A stretch of DNA of 23,662 nt from an uncultured Sediminicola sp. (lineage in GTDB: Bacteria; Bacteroidota; Bacteroidia; Flavobacteriales; Flavobacteriaceae), in NCBI GenBank assembly GCA_938039345.1, contig CALHVB010000097.1, forward strand, positions 1-23,662. Reading direction: 5' to 3'. The first letter of the stretch is position 1. Every line of letters starts with the position of its first letter. The notes under the pieces were generated by a model. The model did no database searches, was not told where the DNA came from, and saw nothing but the letters and a program-made list of their open reading frames with translations. A program made the translations under genes and the position numbers. Positions 16,928 to 23,662 of this stretch are shown here, piece by piece.

Positions 16928-16943
16928 TACGAAAAAAGTCGTA
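16928..16943. promoter_or_regulatory. Inverted repeat, candidate autoregulatory operator of the RES/Xre operon
   Basis: TACGA and TCGTA form 5-bp arms around a 6-base spacer AAAAAG. On the minus strand TATTTTAG, one base off the TAnnTTTG -7 box, overlaps its antitoxin-proximal edge, so a protein bound here would block the promoter. The position fits autoregulation by the antitoxin, but no binding data exist here. Confidence 0.45.
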
Positions 16944-17202
16944 AAAAAAAAGACAAATGACGTTATTTTTGTTTAATAATTATCTTTTTTAATAGGCTAT
17001 ATAACTCTCTAAAAGATAGTAATAAGAGAAAGTAGAGCTACTTTTTGGTAAATCATTTTTTATAAAACATAATTTTTGAGTTGTTAAATTTAGGTATAAT
17101 TACAATAAATGAAGTGTTATTTATTAATTGTAAATATATTTAAGAATCAGCTGCTTACTATATTTTAGGCTAATTAGTTGTGTGTAGGTTAATGGTATAA
17201 AA

Positions 17203-17232
17203 AAATCCCAGAAGTTGTAACTACTGGGATTT
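17203..17232 (-). terminator. Intrinsic terminator of rho
   Basis: On the minus strand, AAATCCCAG pairs with CTGGGATTT (17224-17232 with 17203-17211), with further pairing inside the loop, and runs into a stretch of T. It begins 24 bases after the rho stop codon. Confidence 0.88.
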
Positions 17233-17255
17233 TCTAATATTTATCGTTAATAAGG

Positions 17256-18935
17256 TTATTGGTTCATAGTCAATAAAAATTCCTCATTATTTTTCGTTTG
17301 CTTAATACGTTGCTCTATAAATTCCATAGCTTCTACAGGGTTCATATCTGCTAGATATTTTCTTAATATCCACATACGTTGAATGGTAGATTCATCTAAT
17401 AATAAATCATCTCTACGTGTACTAGAAGATGTAAGATCTATTGCAGGGAATATTCTACGGTTAGATATTTTACGATCTAATTGTAATTCCATATTACCAG
17501 TACCTTTAAACTCTTCAAAAATAACTTCGTCCATTTTAGAACCAGTTTCGGTAAGAGCAGTTGCAATAATAGATAAGGAACCTCCATTTTCAATATTACG
17601 TGCAGCACCAAAGAAACGTTTTGGTTTGTGTAATGCGTTTGCATCTACACCACCACTCAGTACTTTTCCAGAAGCTGGTTGTACTGTGTTGTAAGCACGC
17701 GCTAAACGTGTAATAGAATCTAAAAGTATTACAACATCATGTCCGCATTCTACTAAACGTTTTGCTTTTTCTAAAACAAGATTTGCAACACGTACGTGTT
17801 CTGTAGCCTCTTTATCAAAAGTAGAAGCAACAACTTCTCCACGTACATTACGCTGCATATCTGTAACTTCTTCAGGACGTTCATCAATTAATAATATAAT
17901 TTGATAAACTTCAGGGTGGTTAGCAGCTATACCGTTAGCAATGTCTTTTAATAACATTGTTTTACCAGTTTTTGGTTGTGCCACAATCATACCTCTTTGC
18001 CCTTTTCCTATAGGGGAAAATAAATCAATAATACGAGTAGAGATAGAGCTTTGTCTATGTGATAAATTAAATTTTTCTTGAGGGAACAAAGGTGTTAAAT
18101 GCTCAAAAGAAACACGATCACGAACCACTTGTGGGTCAATGCCGTTTATCTTATTTACTTTAATTAAAGGAAAATATTTTTCGCCTTCTTTTGGTGGACG
18201 TACATTTCCAAGAACGGTATCTCCAGTTTTTAATCCAAATAACCTAATTTGTGATTGCGATACGTATATATCATCAGGAGAAGAAAGATAGTTATAATCA
18301 GATGATCTTAAAAAACCATAACCATCTTGCATTATATCTAATACCCCTTCACTAGCGATTATGCTATCAAATTCAAACTCAGGTTCTTTATATCTATTTT
18401 TTAAATCTTTATCAAAATTATTATTCTTGTCCTGACCATTTTTATGGTGGTTAGGCTTTTTATTATTTTGATTTCTGTTTTGGTTATTGTTTACTCTAGG
18501 ATTGTCTTTCCTAGGTGTAGGTGTTTGCTTTTGTAGAGGTTTTCTTTCTCTTGGAGCTTCGGTTTTTGTGTTTTCTTTAGCTGTTGTATCAGCAGTTGCA
18601 GTAATAGGTTTAGTTTCTGCGTTTTCAGCAGGAGCTGTCTTTGTATCATCTGCTGGCTTTGCATTATTTTTTTCAATAGGAGTTGCTTTTTCTTTTACAA
18701 CTCTTGTCCTTTTAGGTTTGGGTGTAGTAACTTTTTTAACCTCTTTAGAAGGGGTGTCTACTTTTTCTATAACTTTTGCTGTTTCTAATACTTTAGGATT
18801 AGCAGCTTGTAAATCTAGTATTTGATATACTAAATCTAATTTTTTTAACGTCTTATATTTAGGTACGTTTAATTTTTTTGCAATTTCCTGAAGCTCAGGA
18901 AGCTTTTTTGGCTTTAAATCTGAAATCTCAAACAT
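17256..18935 (-). CDS. rho: Transcription termination factor Rho
   Basis: Rho is the hexameric RNA-dependent ATPase that ends many transcripts. The 559-residue protein has an N-terminal SAP-like helix bundle (about 4-40), then a long low-complexity insert (about 60-185) rich in Lys, Thr, Pro, Glu, Asn and Ala. The cold-shock-like RNA-binding domain follows (about 197-260, [17 protein letters not shown]). The ATPase core has Walker A PKTGKT (321-326), Walker [18 protein letters not shown] (400-416), the Q-loop ([22 protein letters not shown], 426-447) and the R-loop ([17 protein letters not shown], 465-481). E. coli Rho has 419 residues; the extra length is the insert, which is common in Bacteroidota Rho. 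The start ATG precedes [16 protein letters not shown], the family N-terminus. It has its own terminator and is divergent from DUF4293. The assignment is secure. Confidence 0.97.
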   Translation of the reverse strand: MFEISDLKPKKLPELQEIAKKLNVPKYKTLKKLDLVYQILDLQAANPKVLETAKVIEKVDTPSKEVKKVTTPKPKRTRVVKEKATPIEKNNAKPADDTKTAPAENAETKPITATADTTAKENTKTEAPRERKPLQKQTPTPRKDNPRVNNNQNRNQNNKKPNHHKNGQDKNNNFDKDLKNRYKEPEFEFDSIIASEGVLDIMQDGYGFLRSSDYNYLSSPDDIYVSQSQIRLFGLKTGDTVLGNVRPPKEGEKYFPLIKVNKINGIDPQVVRDRVSFEHLTPLFPQEKFNLSHRQSSISTRIIDLFSPIGKGQRGMIVAQPKTGKTMLLKDIANGIAANHPEVYQIILLIDERPEEVTDMQRNVRGEVVASTFDKEATEHVRVANLVLEKAKRLVECGHDVVILLDSITRLARAYNTVQPASGKVLSGGVDANALHKPKRFFGAARNIENGGSLSIIATALTETGSKMDEVIFEEFKGTGNMELQLDRKISNRRIFPAIDLTSSSTRRDDLLLDESTIQRMWILRKYLADMNPVEAMEFIEQRIKQTKNNEEFLLTMNQ

Positions 18936-19107
18936 TAAATGTAGAATAAATTATACTTATGGTATTGTATTTTATGAAGTATGTATGTTATTAACTTGGG
19001 TAATTTTTAGGATCGATGTCCTTTTTATGGTAAGCTATATAGTAATTATATGATACAATAATACAAATTATTTTTAATATTTAAAGGGTATTTATAAAAA
19101 AGACACT

Positions 19108-19115
19108 TATTTTTG
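19108..19115 (+). promoter_or_regulatory. Predicted promoter (-7 box) for the DUF4293 gene
   Basis: TATTTTTG matches TAnnTTTG and lies 26 bases before the ATG, a common spacing in this window. No clear -33 element is visible at the right distance, so the call is moderate. Confidence 0.5.
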
Positions 19116-19141
19116 TCTTTAATAAATTTTTACATCAAATA

Positions 19142-19552
19142 ATGATTCAGAGAATACAAACAATTTATTTATTTATAGTAATGTTGCTGGCAGGTGTATT
19201 GCCTTTATTCGTAAGTTTGTGGTCTAATGTAGAAGAAGGAGAGGTTTATGCTAATCAGGAGTTATGGATTTCTATAGCTTATTATTTGTCTGTATTGTTA
19301 GCATTAATTGCTGTAGTGCTTTATAAGAAAAGAAAAAATCAATTTGTAGTTAACAGATTGAATATGATATTAAATATTTTTTTACTAGGATTTTTCGTTT
19401 ATCGATCACTAAATATATCCGGAGAAGGTAATATTTCTGAGAAGGGTATTGGGATGTTTATTCCTGTTATTTCTATCGTTTTTTTAGTGTTGGCTAATAA
19501 GGCCATCAAAAAGGATGAGGATCTCGTAAAATCTGTGGATCGCTTGCGTTAA
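19142..19552 (+). CDS. DUF4293 family membrane protein
   Basis: A 136-residue integral membrane protein with about four helices (roughly 7-27, 43-61, 74-88 and 102-120) separated by short charged loops, and a charged C-terminus likely in the cytoplasm. The start MIQRIQTIYL is typical of DUF4293, a Bacteroidota-specific family whose gene, as far as I recall, is regularly found divergent from rho. Its role is unknown; the conserved neighbourhood is not proof of a link to termination. The 206-base gap to rho holds promoters for both directions. A terminator follows. Confidence 0.85.
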   Translation: MIQRIQTIYLFIVMLLAGVLPLFVSLWSNVEEGEVYANQELWISIAYYLSVLLALIAVVLYKKRKNQFVVNRLNMILNIFLLGFFVYRSLNISGEGNISEKGIGMFIPVISIVFLVLANKAIKKDEDLVKSVDRLR

Positions 19553-19581
19553 ACCTAACATCTTAGTAGTATTAGTGCGTT

Positions 19582-19609
19582 AAAACCCGGGGTTGTTCCT
19601 GGGTTTTTA
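19582..19609. terminator. Terminator between DUF4293 and the convergent lipoprotein gene
   Basis: AAAACCCGGG (19582-19591) pairs with CCTGGGTTTT (19598-19607), with one G-T wobble and a 6-base loop, then T-rich DNA. On the minus strand the hairpin is followed by a shorter T-run, so it may work both ways. Confidence 0.82.
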
Positions 19610-19624
19610 TTTTTATCATTTATA

Positions 19625-20515
19625 CTATTCAAAAACCAATCTATATGCTCTAACAGTATTGTTAAAGAATGTAGGGACTAATAACATGTTTTGTTCGGGT
19701 ATATAATTAATGTCCGCAGCATTAATTTTAGATTCGGTGGTGTCTAATAATAATTTTTTACTCCAATCAGATGATTTAATGTAAAAAATACTTCCTTTCC
19801 AATTCGATGTTATAAAATCTCCATTAGGTAATTTTACAATACCATCACCAGTTCTAATGTCCTCAGTAAGTGTTTTAGTAGTTTTGTCTTCTTCATTATA
19901 AATTCCAAATTTATTTCCCTCAGAAGTTATGTAATAAATACCTTCTCTATCATGTAGAATACCATTAAGACTCTTAAAGTCTTGTTTGGTAACAAGAGTT
20001 GTTTTTTTATTTTTTAGAGCATAAATAGCATTAGATTTTATACCAGATACATATACTGTACCATTAGGAGAAATAGTTATATCGTTTAAATAGGGAGTTC
20101 CTTCTACCTTGTAACGGTTTGTGATTTCTTTGGTGTCAATATCAATTTCTAAAATTTCATCTATGTCACTAGTATATAATTTGTTCTTATGTATTCCTAG
20201 ACCTTTAGGTCCGTCTAATCCATCAATCCATTTTAAATTAAGGATGTTACCAAGAGTGTCGATTGTAGATATAAACCCATCTTTATCTTCTTCCCAAGGA
20301 CCTGTATTTATATTTGAAACATAGATAACAGATTTTGATTTATTGAAAATTACTGATTCACACATGGTTAGAAGGCTATCTGTTTCCCATAACTTTATAA
20401 GTTTAGGAGTTTCTGATGTAATTTTTTGAGAGGAAATCTCTGTTTTATTGTTAGATTTTACTTTACATGAAATAAAAACAAAAGAAAATAAGAGAAGCGT
20501 GTAAAAGTATTTCAT
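19625..20515 (-). CDS. Beta-propeller-like lipoprotein (SMP-30/NHL-like)
   Basis: A 296-residue predicted lipoprotein: signal MKYFYTLLLFSFVFIS then Cys17. The rest looks like a six-bladed propeller, with repeating short strands and motifs of the SMP-30/gluconolactonase/NHL type: CESVIFNKSKSVIYVSN, GLDGPKGLGIHKNKLYTSD, LNDITISPNGTVYVSG, SLNGILHDREGIYYITS, GDGIVKLPNGDFITSN and INAADINYIPEQNMLLVP. SMP-30 proteins are metal-dependent lactonases, but I cannot verify the metal ligands here, so enzyme activity is unproven. The acidic sites of real SMP-30 enzymes may be partly missing. No operon partner is obvious: the YHS gene upstream on the same strand ends 57 bases before its start. Secreted envelope protein, function unknown. 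Confidence 0.72.
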   Translation of the reverse strand: MKYFYTLLLFSFVFISCKVKSNNKTEISSQKITSETPKLIKLWETDSLLTMCESVIFNKSKSVIYVSNINTGPWEEDKDGFISTIDTLGNILNLKWIDGLDGPKGLGIHKNKLYTSDIDEILEIDIDTKEITNRYKVEGTPYLNDITISPNGTVYVSGIKSNAIYALKNKKTTLVTKQDFKSLNGILHDREGIYYITSEGNKFGIYNEEDKTTKTLTEDIRTGDGIVKLPNGDFITSNWKGSIFYIKSSDWSKKLLLDTTESKINAADINYIPEQNMLLVPTFFNNTVRAYRLVFE

Positions 20516-20572
20516 AATTATAGTTAATTTGTATAAAAGTATAACTTATTCATTTAAGATTTAAATTGTTTT

Positions 20573-21013
20573 TTATTTTTCAGTAGTATATTTTCTCCAG
20601 TTTTCATCTGCTTTTAGCCGTGAATTTTCGGAATCTTCTTTATTCCATTTTTTTAGTGTGCCCTTGTAGAATAGTTACAACTTCCCATCACTAATTTTGT
20701 AATAGGAAGGGGAAATATTATATTTTATATTTTTAACTCCCATTGCGTAGGCGCACCAACCACCGTATTGTGGAATATACTTAGAAGGTGTTTTTATAAA
20801 TATGTTGAGATTTGTAGAATTGCTGAATTTGTAGTTAATATTATTGTATGTATACTGAAACTCTGTTTTTCCTTTTTTAGGAGCATTGTTAAAATAAGAA
20901 ACAACATCGTAGCCATTAATAGCAAAACCGTTTTTGGTATTATATATGTTTTTTTGACAGCTAGCAGTATAACTAAAGAGGGTTAAAATAATAAAAAGTA
21001 ATGATTTTTTCAT
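20573..21013 (-). pseudogene. YHS-domain protein gene interrupted by one in-frame TAA
   Basis: The frame starts MKKSLLFIILTLFSYTASC (signal or lipoprotein signal). It has the YHS pattern: NGYDVVSYF (33-41), FQYTYNNINYKFSNSTNLN and PSKYIPQYGGWCAYAMG (76-92). Translation stops at codon 113 (TAA, 20675-20677), right after ISDGKL. The same frame then continues without a shift for 33 more codons (LFYKGTLKKWNKEDSENSR, then LKADENWRKY) to a second TAA at 20573-20575. That continuation is the usual end of YHS proteins of this type, where Tyr normally sits at the stop (KLYLFY), as I recall it. One base change, TAT or TAC to TAA, explains the break. The gene is otherwise intact, so the loss is recent. 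The 112-residue product might still fold in part. It follows the phosphodiesterase gene by 31 bases. A sequencing error or read-through is possible. Confidence 0.85.
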
Positions 21014-21044
21014 CTTAAAAAATAATCGTATTTATTTAAAATAC

Positions 21045-21539
21045 TTATCGTTTTCCTAGTTCTATGACTTCTAAATCTTTAATTTCTTTACCTTCAATTG
21101 TAAATCTGAGCATGGTTCGCATTTGGTGAAAGCCATGTTTGCCACAAGCACCAGGATTCATGTGCAATAAATTTAGTTTTTTGTCCCACATAACCTTTAA
21201 AATATGTGAATGACCAGATATAAATAACCTAGGCGGATTTTTTTTAATATCATCACGAATACGTGTATAGTACTTATTAGGGTATCCACCAATATGTGTT
21301 ATCCAAACATCTACACCTTCGCACATAAACCTATTATCTAAAGGAAACTCTAGCTGTGCTTTGTGGTCATCAATATTTCCGTAAACGGCTCTTAGTGGTT
21401 TTATTTTTTTTAAAGTATCGGTTATATTTAATACTCCAATATCACCAGCATGCCATATTTCATCTGCTTGTTTGGCATATTTTAAAATAGCATCATCTAT
21501 ATGGCTATGAGTATCAGAAAGAAGCAAAATACGAGTCAT
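21045..21539 (-). CDS. YfcE/MJ0936-type metallophosphoesterase
   Basis: A 164-residue calcineurin-like phosphoesterase with all metal-binding motifs: SDTHS (8-12), HAGD (30-33), GNID (55-58), the lone His in THIGG (81-85) and GHSH (109-112). The family (YfcE and archaeal MJ0936) hydrolyses phosphodiesters using two metal ions, usually manganese; the natural substrate is not known. It is a soluble cytoplasmic protein without a signal peptide, normal in length. The start MTRILLLSDTHSH is typical. It is divergent from truA (109 bases apart) and upstream of the broken YHS gene on the same strand. The family call is secure; the exact function is open. Confidence 0.93.
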   Translation of the reverse strand: MTRILLLSDTHSHIDDAILKYAKQADEIWHAGDIGVLNITDTLKKIKPLRAVYGNIDDHKAQLEFPLDNRFMCEGVDVWITHIGGYPNKYYTRIRDDIKKNPPRLFISGHSHILKVMWDKKLNLLHMNPGACGKHGFHQMRTMLRFTIEGKEIKDLEVIELGKR

Positions 21540-21615
21540 AAAATAATTGATTGTAGTGTGGTGAAAATAAAGTATTTTAACTTTTTATTCTTAATTTCAA
21601 TACCAAAGAAACAGG

Positions 21616-21623
21616 TATCTTTG
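21616..21623 (+). promoter_or_regulatory. Predicted promoter (-7 box) for truA
   Basis: TATCTTTG matches TAnnTTTG exactly. It lies 25 bases before the TTG start codon of truA, which gives a leader of about 18 bases and supports that start. The -33 region is weak (TTCTTAATTTC around 21588-21598). Confidence 0.5.
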
Positions 21624-21648
21624 TGTTTTACAAAAATAGCGTATTCGG

Positions 21649-22395
21649 TTGAGATATTTTATTGCATTTTCATATTTTGGAACTTCTTATCATGGTTGGC
21701 AAAAACAGCCTAATGCTATTACTGTACAAGAGGTTTTAGAAAAAAGTTTATCTACATTACTTAGAGCTTCTATTCTGTTAATGGGAGCTGGTAGAACAGA
21801 TACTGGAGTACATGCAAAACAGATGTATGCCCATTTTAATGCTGAAGAAATTTTAAATAAAAAAGATTTAATACACAGGATAAATGCTTTTTTGCCAGAA
21901 GATATTGCGGTAGATAATATTTTTGAAGTTTCTAATGACGCTCATGCGCGTTTTGATGCTGTATCTCGTACTTATGAGTATTGGGTTAATACAAGTAAAA
22001 ATCCATTTTATACTAGTAACACTCACTTAGTAAAATATTCATTAGATATTAATTTAATGAATGAAGCAGCAAAAATTATTACATCATATGCAGATTTTGA
22101 GTGTTTTTCTAAGTCTAATACGGATGTGCATACCTATTTATGTACTATAACAAAGGCTAAATGGGAAGTTAAAGAAGATATTTTAGTTTTTACCATTACG
22201 GCTAATCGTTTTTTGCGAAACATGGTACGTGCCATAGTGGGTACTTTATTGGATGTTGGCTCAGGAAAGTCTAGCTTAGATGATATTAAAAAAATTATAG
22301 AGAGTAAAAATAGAAGTAGAGCAGGGGTTTCTGTGCCAGCAAAAGGATTGTATTTAACAAAAATAGAATACCCATCACATATAGAGCTAGAATAA
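21649..22395 (+). CDS. truA: tRNA pseudouridine synthase A (truA), TTG start
   Basis: TruA makes pseudouridine at positions 38-40 of the anticodon arm of many tRNAs. The 248-residue protein begins MRYFIAFSYFGTSYHGWQKQPN, matching the family N-terminus, so the TTG at 21649 is the start; no ATG lies nearby in frame. The catalytic aspartate is Asp51 in GAGRTDTGVHA (47-57). Other conserved stretches are ARFDAVSRTYEYW and TANRFLRNMVRAIVGTLLDVG, then GVSVPAKGLYL near the C-terminus. A -7 box lies 25 bases upstream. The stop codon overlaps the ATG of the next gene (TAATG), so the ABC exporter is probably translationally coupled to it. The assignment is secure. Confidence 0.96.
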   Translation: MRYFIAFSYFGTSYHGWQKQPNAITVQEVLEKSLSTLLRASILLMGAGRTDTGVHAKQMYAHFNAEEILNKKDLIHRINAFLPEDIAVDNIFEVSNDAHARFDAVSRTYEYWVNTSKNPFYTSNTHLVKYSLDINLMNEAAKIITSYADFECFSKSNTDVHTYLCTITKAKWEVKEDILVFTITANRFLRNMVRAIVGTLLDVGSGKSSLDDIKKIIESKNRSRAGVSVPAKGLYLTKIEYPSHIELE

Positions 22396-23662
22396 TGGAT
22401 AAAGAAACAGGGAAAGCTTTTGATTTTAAATTGTTTAAAAGGTTAGTAGGGTATACAGCACCATATAAAATTACTTTTTATGGTGTTGCTTTAGCTGCTA
22501 TATTAATATCTGTATTTGCGGTTTTAACCCCGTTAGTTGTAAGGGAAATTATAAATGAAGCTATTACAAATGTAAATGCAGATAAGTTACTTTTTTTTAC
22601 TATTGCTATGTTGGTAGTTTTATTGGGGCAAGTAATTAGTCAGCTGTTATTTAATTACTATGCCAATTGGTTGGGAGAATCTGTTATAAGAGATATTAGA
22701 GTGCAACTTTTTAAGCATGTGGTTGGTTTTAGAATGAAATATTTTGATAACTCTTCTATTGGTGTATTGGTTACTAGAACTGTAGCAGATATGCAGCGAA
22801 TTGGAGAAATTTTTAGCCAAGGTTTTTTTGTAATTGTAGCAGATTTACTAAAAATGATTTCTGCAGCAGTAGTAATGGTGATAATAAATTGGGAACTATC
22901 TTTAATAGTTTTTGCTTTACTTCCTATTTTGTTATATGCTACTAGATTGTTTCAGAAAGCCATGAAAGTAGCTTTTATAGAAGTAAGGGCTCAGGTTTCT
23001 AATTTAAATTCTTTTGTGCAAGAGCGTTTAACAGGAATGAGAATTGTGCAGTTATTTAATAGAGAAAATATAGAGCAAGAAAAGTTTAGAGAAATAAACG
23101 AGAAACATCAAAATGCTTGGTTAAAAACAGTGTGGTATAATTCTATCTTTTTTCCTATAGCAGAAATTGTATCTTCTATTTCTGTAGGCTTAATAGTATG
23201 GTATGGTTTGTATCAAAATATAAATAGTTTAAGTAAGGAACAATCTGGGACTATTTTTGCATTTATTATGTTTACCGAAATTATGTTTAGGCCGTTACGT
23301 CAAATAGCAGATAAGTTTAATACACTACAAATGGGAATGGTTGCTGCAAACCGAGTTTTCGGAATTTTAAATACAGAAAGCCATATAGAGAATAAAGGAA
23401 CGGTAGAAAAGGAAGAGGTGAAAGGAGCTATCCAATTTAAAAAAGTACATTTTGGATATATAGAAAAGGAAGAAGTATTGCATGGTATTTCTTTTGATGT
23501 TAAAGCAGGAGAAACTATAGCAATTGTAGGAGCAACAGGGGAAGGAAAATCTACTATTATTAATTTGCTAAATAGATTTTATGAAATAAATTCGGGAACT
23601 ATCTGTATAGATGCTATTCCTGTAGAAGAGTATACCTTAGCTTCTTTACGTTCTAAAATAGC
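22395..23662 (+). CDS. MsbA-like ABC exporter (permease fused to ATPase), 3' end missing
   Basis: The first 422 residues are visible; the frame is open to the window edge. The N-terminal half is a type I exporter membrane domain with about six helices (from about 28 to 315), including typical stretches such as GESVIRDIRVQLFKHV, FDNSSIGVLVTRTVAD and QERLTGMRIVQLFNRE. The nucleotide-binding domain starts near residue 345 (IQFKKVHFGY). Its Walker A is GATGEGKST (379-387), where Glu-Gly replaces the more common Ser-Gly before the lysine; this still fits the consensus. The signature, Walker B and switch histidine lie beyond the window. The ATG shares one base with the truA stop. The family includes MsbA (lipid A flippase) and multidrug exporters; the specific substrate cannot be told. 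The intact protein should have about 580-600 residues. Confidence 0.9.
   Translation, partial: MDKETGKAFDFKLFKRLVGYTAPYKITFYGVALAAILISVFAVLTPLVVREIINEAITNVNADKLLFFTIAMLVVLLGQVISQLLFNYYANWLGESVIRDIRVQLFKHVVGFRMKYFDNSSIGVLVTRTVADMQRIGEIFSQGFFVIVADLLKMISAAVVMVIINWELSLIVFALLPILLYATRLFQKAMKVAFIEVRAQVSNLNSFVQERLTGMRIVQLFNRENIEQEKFREINEKHQNAWLKTVWYNSIFFPIAEIVSSISVGLIVWYGLYQNINSLSKEQSGTIFAFIMFTEIMFRPLRQIADKFNTLQMGMVAANRVFGILNTESHIENKGTVEKEEVKGAIQFKKVHFGYIEKEEVLHGISFDVKAGETIAIVGATGEGKSTIINLLNRFYEINSGTICIDAIPVEEYTLASLRSKI

Larger units (their letters stand above)
16907..17255. other. Gene-free 349-base stretch between the RES/Xre operon and rho
   Basis: No plausible reading frame is seen on either strand; the DNA is very AT-rich. 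It holds, in order: the candidate antitoxin operator (16928-16943); a + strand TATTTTTG box (16964-16971); a terminator-like hairpin AAAGTAG/CTACTTT followed by T (17029-17046); an AT-only hairpin with arms AATAAAT (17104-17110) and ATTTATT (17119-17125); and the rho terminator (17203-17232). The part from about 17050 to 17200 shows nothing I can interpret. It could be remnant DNA left when the toxin-antitoxin pair was inserted. Confidence 0.6.

Noticed and set aside
18487..18825. A hydrophobic 112-residue frame on the + strand inside rho
   Set aside because: It is antisense to the low-complexity Lys/Thr/Pro insert of Rho; the hydrophobicity follows from complementing those codons.

Overview
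The window is AT-rich chromosomal DNA from a member of the Bacteroidota, almost certainly the family Flavobacteriaceae. The signs are a fused SecDF, two secreted proteins with the gliding-motility-type (type B) C-terminal sorting domain of the type IX secretion system, a Rho factor with a long disordered Lys/Asn/Pro-rich insert, a DUF4293 gene next to rho, a eukaryote/archaeon-like prolyl-tRNA synthetase, and promoters of the Bacteroidota form (TTG, about 19 bases, TAnnTTTG). I cannot name the genus. Most of the window is ordinary core genome. I see no insertion sequence, prophage, CRISPR array or rRNA.

Layout. (1) The end of secDF on the + strand runs to a bidirectional terminator near 2160. 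(2) A minus-strand cluster follows, read from right to left: folE, cysS, yidD, lgt, a DUF192 lipoprotein and a tandem ABC ATPase of the ModF/PhrA type. Short gaps suggest one or two transcripts, starting at a good promoter at 7526-7533. (3) At 7640-11024 on the + strand are two paralogous secreted T9SS type B proteins, separated by a spacer with two palindromes and followed by a strong bidirectional terminator. (4) On the minus strand are a FadL/OmpP1-family outer-membrane protein and, upstream of it, an unusual lipoprotein with a Gly/Trp/Tyr-rich middle and a Ser/Arg-rich tail. (5) On the + strand are proS, two identical tRNA-Glu genes behind a textbook promoter, and rpsT. (6) On the minus strand is a RES toxin / Xre-type antitoxin pair, then a 349-base gene-free stretch, then rho. 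(7) DUF4293 lies on the + strand. (8) On the minus strand are a beta-propeller-like lipoprotein, a YHS-domain gene broken by one in-frame stop codon, and a YfcE-like phosphodiesterase. (9) On the + strand are truA, with a TTG start, and an overlapping MsbA-like ABC exporter cut off by the window end.

Many genes serve the cell envelope: SecDF, YidD and Lgt handle membrane insertion, export and lipoprotein maturation, and several neighbours are lipoproteins, an outer-membrane protein or T9SS cargo. The rest is translation (cysS, proS, tRNA-Glu, rpsT, truA), transcription termination (rho) and pterin/folate synthesis (folE).

I found no clear new multi-gene system. The points most worth a second look are the nonsense-interrupted YHS gene, the RES/Xre pair with an inverted repeat just upstream, the palindromes between the two T9SS proteins, and the Ser/Arg-rich lipoprotein.
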